This document shows positions 8,076 to 14,487 of a stretch of 15,389 nt of DNA, piece after piece. Source of the DNA: Akkermansia muciniphila (GTDB lineage Bacteria > Verrucomicrobiota > Verrucomicrobiia > Limisphaerales > UBA9464); NCBI GenBank assembly GCA_945873715.1, contig CAMCFL010000017.1, positions 1 through 15,389 of the forward strand, read 5' to 3'. Every line of letters starts with the position of its first letter. The first letter of the stretch is position 1. Below the pieces are notes generated by a model, which saw only the letters and a list, made by a program, of their open reading frames with translations, made no database searches and was not told where the DNA came from. The translations under genes and the position numbers were made by a program.

Positions 8076-8144
8076 GGCGAGCACCCTCCACCGGGTTCGG
8101 GCCGGTGGCAAATGGGGGCTTCAAGGGAGCAACCGCGCGGACAC

Positions 8145-8252
8145 GTGCATCGTGAGTTTCTGGTCACGGTGGCAGGCCCGCTGGACTCAGCGGGCGTTTC
8201 CTCATCGCCGCCCGAGGACAGGCGACCTACCGACAGGATCGACCTGAACTGC
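8145..8252 (-). repeat. Structured palindromic intergenic repeat, copy 2 (degenerate; faces nitroreductase)
   Basis: The left end GTGCATCGTGAGTTTC matches the family end. The central hairpin CCCGCTG-GACT-CAGCGGG (8177-8194) is a perfect 7-bp stem. It is followed by CGCCGCCCGAGGACAGGCG, the second hairpin with one change, then GACCTAC (8224-8230). The right terminal repeat has decayed, so the end coordinate is approximate. It lies in the divergent gap between nitroreductase and the CHRD gene, in the same orientation as copy 1. Confidence 0.75.
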
Positions 8253-8281
8253 GGCCCATGGATCGCAACCAAAAATAGGCA

Positions 8282-8311
8282 TTGACCAAGAGCCACCTTG
8301 CGGGCCTTAAT
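8282..8311 (+). promoter_or_regulatory. Candidate sigma-70-type promoter for the CHRD/PEP-CTERM gene
   Basis: TTGACC at 8282-8287 (5 of 6 to TTGACA) and CTTAAT at 8306-8311 (4 of 6 to TATAAT) are separated by 18 bases. This would place the transcript start near 8318 and leave a 5' leader of about 40 bases. No Shine-Dalgarno is obvious before the ATG. This is motif matching only; verrucomicrobial promoter consensus may differ. Confidence 0.3.
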
Positions 8312-8356
8312 CCCAACAGAAAGCTTTGTAGCGCATCTTCAAAACCAAGATTCCGA

Positions 8357-8869
8357 ATGAAAAAGACATCTCTTCTGGCAGCCGCTGTGCTCGCTGCTGC
8401 TCTGACCGGTCAGGCCGCGATCTTCAATTTCACTGCTACCCTTACCGGTGGTCAGGAAGCGACCCCGAACCTCAGCACCGCCGTGGGCACTGCCTCGGCT
8501 ACTTATGACAGTGTCACGGGTCAGTTCAGCTTCGGCGGCACCTACTCCGGTCTCACGTCCGCAGCAACGGAGGCCCATATCCACTTCGGCGATCCCGGCG
8601 TTGCGGGCCCGATCGTTCTTCCCGTGACCCTGATTCCCCCCAATTCCACCTCAGGGGCCATGGCTGCTAACTTCTCCCCCTTGGGTGCCCCGATGCCGGC
8701 CCAATTGCTCGCCGAGGACTGGTACGTCAACATCCACAACGTCAACTTCCCCGGCGGTGAAATCCGCGGCCAGTTGCTGCTGACGCCCGTTCCCGAGCCC
8801 GAAACCTACGCCGCCATGGCGGGTGTCGCGCTCGTCGGCTTCGGTGTCTGGCGCCGCACCCGCCGCTAG
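8357..8869 (+). CDS. CHRD domain protein with PEP-CTERM sorting signal
   Basis: Exported protein of 170 residues. The signal peptide MKKTSLLAAAVLAAALTGQA probably has cleavage after residue 20 or 21. A CHRD domain (named for chordin; beta-rich, function in bacteria unclear) fills residues 22-142, with TATLTGGQEATP, the EAHIHFGDPGVAGPIV segment and the closing NVNFPGGEIRGQLLL. The C-terminus is a textbook PEP-CTERM tail: VPEPET (145-150), a hydrophobic helix (151-164) and the basic end WRRTRR. Such tails are recognised by exosortase (EpsH/XrtA family), which transfers the protein to the cell surface. No exosortase is in the window. The ATG at 8357 is chosen because the signal peptide begins there; the frame is open 75 bp further upstream. 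It is a single gene between a degenerate repeat and a strong terminator. Confidence 0.92.
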   Translation: MKKTSLLAAAVLAAALTGQAAIFNFTATLTGGQEATPNLSTAVGTASATYDSVTGQFSFGGTYSGLTSAATEAHIHFGDPGVAGPIVLPVTLIPPNSTSGAMAANFSPLGAPMPAQLLAEDWYVNIHNVNFPGGEIRGQLLLTPVPEPETYAAMAGVALVGFGVWRRTRR

Positions 8870-8898
8870 GCCTCATTCCGGAAATCTGGAAGCCTCAG

Positions 8899-8930
8899 AC
8901 GGACGTCACCTTCGGGTGCCGTCCGTTTTT
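8899..8930 (+). terminator. Rho-independent terminator of the CHRD/PEP-CTERM gene
   Basis: 12-bp stem with one mismatch (8899-8910 with 8915-8926) closed by a TTCG tetraloop (8911-8914) and followed by TTTTT (8926-8930). It starts 30 bases after the CHRD stop codon. The T-run is on the plus strand only, so it does not serve the convergent DUF309 gene. Confidence 0.88.
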
Positions 8931-8941
8931 GCATTTCCGCT

Positions 8942-9364
8942 CTAGATCTCCGGCCTCTCCACAAGGGGTGGGGGACGTTGCCCCAATGGGTTCACGCCGA
9001 CTCTTACCTCCACCGCCTCCCGCCAGTCGGTCAAACTTTGGAGGATCGTCCCCAGGTCCACTCCGTCGTGGCGCGACGGGTAACGCTGAAGATTGGCCTC
9101 CGCCAGACGGAACAGCGCCACGGCAGGGCCGAGTCGCCCCTTCTGGAGGTGGACAAACGCTCCGGCGAACTGGATGAGTCCCTTGTGAAAGGCGTAATTC
9201 GCTCCGGCCTTGCCTCCCTCCAACCAGAGATCTTCCAGCACGTCATGGGCTTCGTAGTACTCCCCCCGGTTGAAGCATTCGAACCAACCCACGTACCGCC
9301 GATCCCAAGGGCCAGATTCGATCCCGACCAGCATCGCCGCCACCTTGGCTGACTTCCCACTCAT
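8942..9364 (-). CDS. DUF309 domain protein
   Basis: 140 residues, all-helical by appearance, predicted cytoplasmic. The DUF309 signature is clear: GWFECFNRGEYYEAHDVLED (residues 26-45) with its conserved Glu-Ala-His, then LWLEG and FHKGLIQFAGAFVHLQKGRL (59-78). The family has no established function; the EAHDVLE/GLIQ arrangement is a small helical bundle. The start at ATG 9364 fits the family's beginning. The longer frame to 9436 runs through the repeat at 9394-9503 and is not credible. No clear Shine-Dalgarno. It is convergent with the CHRD gene and divergent from ispA. Confidence 0.88.
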   Translation of the reverse strand: MSGKSAKVAAMLVGIESGPWDRRYVGWFECFNRGEYYEAHDVLEDLWLEGGKAGANYAFHKGLIQFAGAFVHLQKGRLGPAVALFRLAEANLQRYPSRHDGVDLGTILQSLTDWREAVEVRVGVNPLGQRPPPLVERPEI

Positions 9365-9393
9365 GGGTGGGCTTTCTGACGCGAATTGGCCGG

Positions 9394-9503
9394 GTGCATC
9401 TTGAGTTTGTTGTGGATGTAGGCCGCCTACCCTCATGCGGCGATGTGAAAGCGCCCGCTGAGGGCAGCGGGCCTACCATCGAGCCAACCAACCCAGGATG
9501 CAC
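9394..9503 (+). repeat. Structured palindromic intergenic repeat, copy 3 (reversed; faces ispA)
   Basis: 110-bp copy in opposite orientation to copy 1. The ends are GTGCATC (9394-9400) and GATGCAC (9497-9503). Inside it, TGTAGGCCGCC is followed by the hairpin CCCGCTG-AGGG-CAGCGGG (9454-9471) and GCCTAC. Reverse-complemented, it matches copy 1 almost base for base through the core (GGGCGCTTTCACATCGCCGC). It lies between divergent DUF309 and ispA. Confidence 0.85.
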
Positions 9504-9569
9504 TCGAATTGACCCGTTGCACAACCCCGGCTTGCCCCGATCCGGGTCGAATCCGTACAAATCACCGAC

Positions 9570-10475
9570 ATGTCCACCGCTCGCACTCCGGAGTTCCAAC
9601 TCAACGACTGGGTCCAACACCGCTCACGGGAGGTGGACGCCGCCTTGAACCGTTTGCTTCCGAAGGCCACCACCCGGCCCGCAACCATCCACAAGGCGAT
9701 GCGTTACTCGATCTTTGCCGGCGGCAAACGCATGCGCCCCGCCTTGCTCCTGGCGGCGGCCGAGGCCTGTGGCGGCGGGATCAAGCCCGCCCTCCCGCTG
9801 GCCTGCGCCATTGAATGCATCCACACCTATTCGCTGATCCATGACGACCTGCCTGCCATGGACAACGACGATTTCCGTCGGGGAAAACCAACCAATCACA
9901 AGGTCTTCGGGGAAGGCATCGCCGTCCTCGCCGGGGATGCCCTGCTGACCCAGGCCTTCGAGATCGCCGCCGGTTGCGACGCCTGGCCCCGCTACTCCCA
10001 CCGCGACCTCGTCCTCGAAATCGCACGTGCGTCGGGCTCGCTCCAACTCATCGCCGGACAGGTCGCCGACCTGGAAGGCGAAGGCCGCGACCTGTCGGTG
10101 GCGGAACTCAAGTACATCCACGAACGCAAGACCTCCGCCCTGCTCTGCGCCTCGGTCCGCCTCGGCGGGATGAGTGCCAACTGCACCCCCGCCCAACTCA
10201 AGGCCCTGACGGATTTCGGCTACAACGTGGGCCTCGCCTTCCAGGTCATCGACGACATCCTTGATGTCACCCAGACCACCGAGAAACTGGGCAAGACCGC
10301 CGGCAAGGATGTCGCCGCCCAGAAGGCCACCTACCCGCGCCTGGTCGGCCTCGACAAATCCCGCAAGATCGCCGCCCAACTGACCAAACGGGCGTTCGAT
10401 GCCCTCAAGCCTTTCAAGGGCCGCGCGATCGCCCTGGAAGCCCTCGCGCACTACCTGCTCCACCGGGAGCATTGA
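9570..10475 (+). CDS. ispA: Polyprenyl synthetase, probably farnesyl diphosphate synthase
   Basis: Condenses IPP with DMAPP and GPP to make farnesyl diphosphate, the precursor of undecaprenyl lipid, quinones and hopanoids; cytoplasmic. 301 residues, the normal size. GGKRMRP (51-57) binds IPP diphosphate. The first Asp-rich motif DDLPAMDND (92-100) has the four-residue DDxxxxD spacing of bacterial enzymes, with an aromatic Tyr87 five residues before it; this favours a C15 product over C20. RRGKPTNH (103-110), GDALLTQAF (122-130) and the second Asp motif DDILDV (228-233) with GKTAGKD (241-247) complete the active site. The start is ATG 9570. It is a single plus-strand gene, 66 bp downstream of repeat copy 3, and its stop is 6 bp from the convergent membrane protein gene. 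A GGPP synthase role is the main alternative. Confidence 0.93.
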   Translation: MSTARTPEFQLNDWVQHRSREVDAALNRLLPKATTRPATIHKAMRYSIFAGGKRMRPALLLAAAEACGGGIKPALPLACAIECIHTYSLIHDDLPAMDNDDFRRGKPTNHKVFGEGIAVLAGDALLTQAFEIAAGCDAWPRYSHRDLVLEIARASGSLQLIAGQVADLEGEGRDLSVAELKYIHERKTSALLCASVRLGGMSANCTPAQLKALTDFGYNVGLAFQVIDDILDVTQTTEKLGKTAGKDVAAQKATYPRLVGLDKSRKIAAQLTKRAFDALKPFKGRAIALEALAHYLLHREH

Positions 10476-10481
10476 GCCAGT

Positions 10482-11993
10482 TCAATCGCCGCCCCCGCCG
10501 CCGCAGCCCCCACAGCCACTCCCTCCGTCGCCACCCCCATCGGAGCCACCCCCATCGGAGCCGGAGCCGGAACCCTCGCTGTCGTCGCTCCAACTGGACG
10601 TGCCGCAGCCATCCGCATCGCTGCCGGCAGCTTCACGCCGGGGAGCCGGTTGGAGGGTCGGCTGCCAACGCGCCAAAGTGGTCCCCGCCAGAGCCGAACC
10701 ACCGGCAAGGGCGATGAACATCGGCACCGTCCAGTCCGGGTCCGGAGTGGGACCGCGCAGCGTGGTCCGCATTTCGGCCTGATGCAGCCGCAGCCGGGTG
10801 AGGGCCTCTTCTCCCGCCCTCGTCCGACGACGGACCCGGAAGGCCAGAATCAATCCGCCCACGCACGTCAACGCGACCAATCCGATCAGGAAGCCCACCG
10901 GACGATCCCGGTACGTGCCAATGGCGATCTTGATCAGGCCCAGTGCCACTACCGTGAGAACGATCCCGACGCGGAGAAAAATGCGCCTGATCCGCTGAGC
11001 CGGGCTGGGTTCCCATCCGCGCTGGCGAACTTCCTGCCGAACCTCCGCCAGGAGCGGCTTCACCTTCCTGCGGAGATCCCCAAGCTGAACCTCGCCATGG
11101 TCCGGCATCGCCGCCAGAAGCGCCTCTTCCACCCGAGACACCTCCATCGGTTCGGCGTCCTTGCGGCGTCCCACCCAGTTGGGTGTCGCATGATGGGCCT
11201 CGATCAGCCCCCTTGCCGCCAGGGCCGCAATGCCCGCGCTGACCACCGAACTGCCGCCTCCAGCAAGGCCTGCGACGGCATAGGGATTCTCGTCCTCCAC
11301 GGTTCCCACGGCCCGCCCCTGGCCTCGGATCTGACGCGTCACCCACAGGACTCCCAATGCCAGGGCCATGACCACCCCGTACAAGGCGAGGAACGGTCCG
11401 CCCATCCAGTCGAAGACGTTCCACTCAATCGCAGCCAGTGCCGTGCAACCCGTCAGGGCCGACAGCCCCATTCCTCCGGCGCACCAGCGCCAGAGCACCG
11501 CGGCGTCCGGCTTGGGGACCAACCACACCCGACGCAGGTTGACCCGGCGGAAGGCCCCGCCCCCCTCGAAGCGCTCCTCCGGACCAGGCCATACGTCGGC
11601 CGGAGGATCCGCATCAAACCACTCCCGATAGCTGGTCAGCGTACGGGCGTACCAATCGGTGTACTTGGCCTGCTCCTGACTGCCCCCTCGCGTGGGTCCG
11701 TGATGCAGCGGAAACCCGAGGACTTCCCGGCACAGGACATTCCAGTACTCGTCGGTGTAGACCAGATGCAGATGCCAGGCCTGATCCACGGCGTCGCTGG
11801 GCGTGACCGGGTGCCCCGCCCTGGCGGCCAGAAACAGGAAGCGCCGGTACTCTTCCAACACCCGGTTGGCGTACCCTGCGGTCCAGCCATTCTCCCGGGC
11901 CAGTCGCCTGCCAAATCCCAGCTCCGATCCCGGTGGTCCAAACGGGTGAGCCGCCAACTTTTGCCAGAGGATCTCCTGCGTTGCCTTCATCAT
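10482..11993 (-). CDS. TIGR04222-type membrane protein with N-terminal WHLHL (GRDP-like) domain and Gly/Cys-rich tail
   Basis: 503 residues. The N-terminal domain (about 1-145) contains DAVDQAWHLHLVYTDEYWNV near residues 67-86 and GFPLHHGPTRGGS at 93-105. This His/Trp-rich pattern is shared with glycine-rich-domain (GRDP/DUF1399-like) proteins and could bind metal, though that is inference. Hydrophobic segments follow at about 167-189, 201-218, 339-359, 366-386 and 424-441. The cytoplasmic-looking stretch 219-330 has SVVSAGIAALAARGLIEA, the kind of winged-helix-like segment seen in TIGR04222 proteins. The tail (457-503) is almost pure Gly/Ser/Asp with a CGGCGG ending, typical of TIGR04222. 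Function unknown. The start is supported by AAGGAG just upstream; ATG 11993 (5-base gap) and ATG 11990 (8-base gap) are both possible. It is preceded by lysA on the same strand with a 174-bp gap and is convergent with ispA. Confidence 0.82.
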   Translation of the reverse strand: MMKATQEILWQKLAAHPFGPPGSELGFGRRLARENGWTAGYANRVLEEYRRFLFLAARAGHPVTPSDAVDQAWHLHLVYTDEYWNVLCREVLGFPLHHGPTRGGSQEQAKYTDWYARTLTSYREWFDADPPADVWPGPEERFEGGGAFRRVNLRRVWLVPKPDAAVLWRWCAGGMGLSALTGCTALAAIEWNVFDWMGGPFLALYGVVMALALGVLWVTRQIRGQGRAVGTVEDENPYAVAGLAGGGSSVVSAGIAALAARGLIEAHHATPNWVGRRKDAEPMEVSRVEEALLAAMPDHGEVQLGDLRRKVKPLLAEVRQEVRQRGWEPSPAQRIRRIFLRVGIVLTVVALGLIKIAIGTYRDRPVGFLIGLVALTCVGGLILAFRVRRRTRAGEEALTRLRLHQAEMRTTLRGPTPDPDWTVPMFIALAGGSALAGTTLARWQPTLQPAPRREAAGSDADGCGTSSWSDDSEGSGSGSDGGGSDGGGDGGSGCGGCGGGGGD

Positions 11994-12101
11994 TGGGTCT
12001 CCTTCGCCCCACTTGATATGCGAAGTCAGACCCATCAGCCCAATGCAATCCTCGGACGCCTTCCCAAGGATCGCGCCCGATCGTAACAGGAACAGCAGCG
12101 T

Positions 12102-12123
12102 CCGTCCGGGTTGCCCCGGACGG
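12102..12123 (-). terminator. Stem-loop downstream of lysA, possible terminator without T-run
   Basis: Perfect 9-bp GC-rich stem CCGTCCGGG-TTGC-CCCGGACGG with a four-base loop, 44 bases past the lysA stop on the minus strand. Neither strand has a run of T after it, so it may be a weak, factor-assisted terminator or an RNA 3' end stabiliser. The rest of the 11994-12167 gap shows nothing else I can name. Confidence 0.4.
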
Positions 12124-12167
12124 CGAATCCCAGGCCGCCGTCTGGAGGCCGTGCCACGGACGATCCC

Positions 12168-13466
12168 CTACTTCTGCCAGGGTGCTGTCGCCTCGTGCGA
12201 CCAGATCTCCGCCAACTCCTGGCGTCGACGCACCAGCGCCGACTTCTTCCCCTTCACCAAGACCTCGGCCGCGAGTCCGCGGGAGTTGTAGTTCGATCCC
12301 ATGACCGAGCCGTAGGCACCGGCACTCAGAAGCGCCAGATGATCGCCTTCGCCCACCTTGGGCAACTGCCGATCCTTGGCGAAGTAATCGCCCGACTCAC
12401 AGATCGGTCCGACCACATCGGATGAAACGGTCGCCCCGCCCTTCTTCACGAGGGGAACGATCTCGTGGTAACTGTCGTAAAACGCCGGCCGGATCAGGTC
12501 GTTCATCGCGGCATCGACGATCACAAAGTTCTTCTTCCCGGTCCGCTTGATGTACTCGACGCGGGTGACCAGGACGCCGGAATTGCCGGTAAGGAAACGG
12601 CCGGGTTCGAGCAGGATCTTCAGTCCCAGCGGCTTCAACAGCGGGACCAGTGCCGCGGCATAGGTCGCCGGCGTGAGGATCGCCTTGCCCGTCGGACTGG
12701 ACCACCAGGCGGCCCTGCCACTCGCCAGCGCGTCCTGATAGACGATCCCGATGCCGCCACCGACACTGAAGAAATCGAAGCCATGGCGGAGGCTCAACCG
12801 TTCCACCAACGGCGCCACCTTCTCCACCGCCTGCCGGAAGGGGGCGACGTCGGTCAACTGCGACCCGATATGCATCTGGAGTCCACGCAACCGCAGGTTC
12901 GGCAACTTGGCCGCGCGGGCATAGACCTTCTCGATGTCTTCGAAGGCGATGCCAAACTTGTTCTCGTAGGTCCCCGTCGTGATCTTGGCGTGGGTGTGCG
13001 CGTCGATGTTCGGATTCACCCGAACGGCAATCGGAGCGATCTTCTTCAGCCGCACCGCGACCTTCGAGATCCGCTGGAGTTCCGCCTCCGACTCGACGTT
13101 GAAGCTGTAGATGCCCTGCTTTAGCGCGTAACCGATCTCTTCCTCGGTCTTGCCCACCCCGGCGAAGACACACTTCGAAGGATCGCCCCCCGCGGCAATC
13201 GTTCGGGCCAACTCGCCGGCGCTGACGACATCGAACCCGCTGCCCAGTCCCGCCAGGGTCCGGATCACGGCCAGGTTCGAATTGGACTTCATCGCGAAGC
13301 AGATCAGGTGATCCAACGGCGCCAACGCCTGATCCAGCTTCGTGTAGTGATCGGTCAGGGTCGCGTCCGAGTAGACGTACAGCGGTGTCCCGTGCTTCTT
13401 CACCAGCGCCGACAGCGCCACTTCCTCACAGAAAAGCTCCTTCCCGACATAACGAAACGAATGCAT
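12168..13466 (-). CDS. lysA: Diaminopimelate decarboxylase
   Basis: PLP-dependent decarboxylation of meso-diaminopimelate to L-lysine, the last lysine step; cytoplasmic. 432 residues, the family's usual length. ICFAMKSNSNLAV (55-67) carries the PLP-Schiff-base Lys60. GLQMHIGSQ (195-203) has the conserved His199. FFSVGGGIG (232-240) is the PLP phosphate loop and LLEPGRFLTGNSG (285-297) is the substrate region. PICESGD (354-360) gives the catalytic Cys356 donated across the dimer, and SAGAYG (381-386) completes the site. A short insertion with AWWSSPTG follows GGGIGIVYQD. The start ATG 13466 gives the family beginning. A weak promoter, TTGCCC-18-CATAAC, lies on the minus strand at 13504-13475 and would make an almost leaderless transcript. 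Repeat copy 4 lies 67 bp upstream of the start codon. Confidence 0.96.
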   Translation of the reverse strand: MHSFRYVGKELFCEEVALSALVKKHGTPLYVYSDATLTDHYTKLDQALAPLDHLICFAMKSNSNLAVIRTLAGLGSGFDVVSAGELARTIAAGGDPSKCVFAGVGKTEEEIGYALKQGIYSFNVESEAELQRISKVAVRLKKIAPIAVRVNPNIDAHTHAKITTGTYENKFGIAFEDIEKVYARAAKLPNLRLRGLQMHIGSQLTDVAPFRQAVEKVAPLVERLSLRHGFDFFSVGGGIGIVYQDALASGRAAWWSSPTGKAILTPATYAAALVPLLKPLGLKILLEPGRFLTGNSGVLVTRVEYIKRTGKKNFVIVDAAMNDLIRPAFYDSYHEIVPLVKKGGATVSSDVVGPICESGDYFAKDRQLPKVGEGDHLALLSAGAYGSVMGSNYNSRGLAAEVLVKGKKSALVRRRQELAEIWSHEATAPWQK

Positions 13467-13533
13467 CGGGCGAGGTTATGCCAAATCCGAAGCCCTCAGG
13501 GCAAGGCAGCGCCACAGGCTCGTTTGCAAACGG

Positions 13534-13620
13534 GTGTGTCATGAGTTTCCTGGCCCACTTGTAGGCCCGCTGCCATCAGCGGGCGGTTTCTCATTGCCGA
13601 CGGCGGCGGGCGCCTCATGA
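13534..13620 (-). repeat. Structured palindromic intergenic repeat, copy 4 (degenerate; faces lysA)
   Basis: The left end GTGTGTCATGAGTTTCC aligns without gaps to copy 2's end. GTAGGCC (13561-13567) is followed by the hairpin CCCGCTG-CCAT-CAGCGGG, then GTTTCTCATTGCCG and a decayed second hairpin (GACGGCGGCGGGCGCC). The right end is approximate because the terminal repeat is lost. It lies between divergent lysA and the ParA-like gene, in the same orientation as copies 1 and 2. Confidence 0.72.
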
Positions 13621-13691
13621 ACGTGCCCGCAAACCTCCACAAAAAACATTCATCTCACGAAATCCCCACCCAACTGCTAAACCAAGGTCCG

Positions 13692-14387
13692 ATGGCCAAT
13701 ATCCATTTTATCGGCGGCGAAAAAGGCGGGGTCGGAAAATCCCTCGTCGCCCGCGTGCTCGCCCAGTACCTCATTGATCGCCAACTGCCCTTCCTGGGAT
13801 TCGACTCCGACCGCTCCCACGGTGCCCTGATGCGGTTCTACTCGGGCTTCGCCTCCCCGGTGCTCGTCGATCGCTACGAGACCCTGGATGCCATCGTCGA
13901 GGCCGCGGTCGATCAACCAGAGCGTCGGGTCCTCGTCGATCTGGCCGCCCAGACCCACGATCCGCTCGTGCGCTGGATGGATGAGTCGGGCGTGCTCGAC
14001 CTGGCGGCCGAGGGAAGTTTCACGTTGAACTACTGGCACGTGATGGACGCCGGCAAGGACTCCGTCGACCTGCTCAAGCGCCTGCTCGACCGGTTCGAAG
14101 GCCGTCTCCAGTACGTTCTCGTCCTCAACCAGATTCGCGGCGACGACTTCACCATCCTGCGTGAATCCGGCGAACTGGACCGGGCCCGCGCCCTCGGAGC
14201 CCGGGTCATCACCCTCCGTCACCTCCACGACACCGTCATCAACAAGATCGACGCCACCAGCAGCAGCTTCTGGGCAGCGCAGAATGCCGCCGACAAGGCC
14301 ACCACCGGCCTCGGTCTGATGGAGCGGCAGCGGGTGAAGACCTGGATGCGCGACACCTACCAGCAACTGGATTCGGCACAGCTGTGA
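13692..14387 (+). CDS. ParA/MinD-like P-loop ATPase, orphan
   Basis: 231 residues. The deviant Walker A motif EKGGVGKS is at residues 10-17 (Lys11 signature lysine, Lys16 P-loop lysine). FLGFDSDRSHGAL at 34-46 is the switch I/Walker A' region, with aspartates at 38 and 40. The hydrophobic strand RRVLVDLAAQTH (78-89) is Walker B-like with Asp83. The C-terminal half holds VLVLNQIRGDDF, the NTPase base-recognition region. This belongs to the SIMIBI class (ParA/MinD/CobQ); similar stand-alone proteins are often annotated as mobilization or MipZ-like proteins. No ParB, MinE or cargo gene is adjacent, so the role (positioning, mobilization or other) is open. ATG 13692 directly precedes the fold's first strand. 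An earlier in-frame ATG at 13617 lies in the degenerate repeat copy 4 and is unlikely. Confidence 0.85.
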   Translation: MANIHFIGGEKGGVGKSLVARVLAQYLIDRQLPFLGFDSDRSHGALMRFYSGFASPVLVDRYETLDAIVEAAVDQPERRVLVDLAAQTHDPLVRWMDESGVLDLAAEGSFTLNYWHVMDAGKDSVDLLKRLLDRFEGRLQYVLVLNQIRGDDFTILRESGELDRARALGARVITLRHLHDTVINKIDATSSSFWAAQNAADKATTGLGLMERQRVKTWMRDTYQQLDSAQL

Positions 14388-14403
14388 GGGGCTTCATTAG
14401 ACC

Positions 14404-14432
14404 GGCGTGGCCACTCACCCGTGATCCACGCC
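14404..14432. terminator. Stem-loop after the ParA-like gene, possible terminator
   Basis: GGCGTGG (14404-14410) pairs with CCACGCC (14426-14432). The enclosed sequence can form an inner TCAC/GTGA stem. It begins 16 bases after the ParA-like stop and also lies downstream of the minus-strand 99-residue gene, so it could serve both. There is no T-run on either strand; a structural remnant of an attC site is another reading. Confidence 0.35.
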
Positions 14433-14469
14433 CATCCCCGTCCCGATCTATTCGGCTTTGGTGTTGGAC
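14430..14469 (-). other. attC-like half site or degenerate attC downstream of the 99-residue gene
   Basis: Read on the minus strand, GTCCAAC (14469-14463) fits the R'' consensus RYYYAAC of integron cassette recombination sites. It is followed by AAGCCGA (14458-14452), which resembles a typical L'' box. The matching right half is poor: TCGG follows after 5 bases, then GATGGGC (14436-14430), one base off GTTRRRY. R'' would pair with the GTTGGGC core at 14846-14852 with a single G.T wobble. It sits 18 bases after the stop of the adjacent gene, as a cassette attC should. This is a motif-level call only. Confidence 0.35.
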
Positions 14470-14487
14470 TGTTGCGCTCTCCCGACA

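Noticed and set aside
9508..9561. Promoter TTGACC in front of ispA
   Set aside because: A -35-like box is present at 9508-9513, but no acceptable -10 lies 16-19 bases downstream.
9624..10472. 282-codon minus-strand open frame opposite ispA
   Set aside because: ispA has both Asp-rich motifs; the opposite frame has no domain and typical GDL/AGG-type shadow composition.
2602..13620. CRISPR array or tandem repeat interpretation of the recurring palindromes
   Set aside because: The copies are kilobases apart, about 110 bp each, with no regular spacers and one copy reversed; there are no cas genes.
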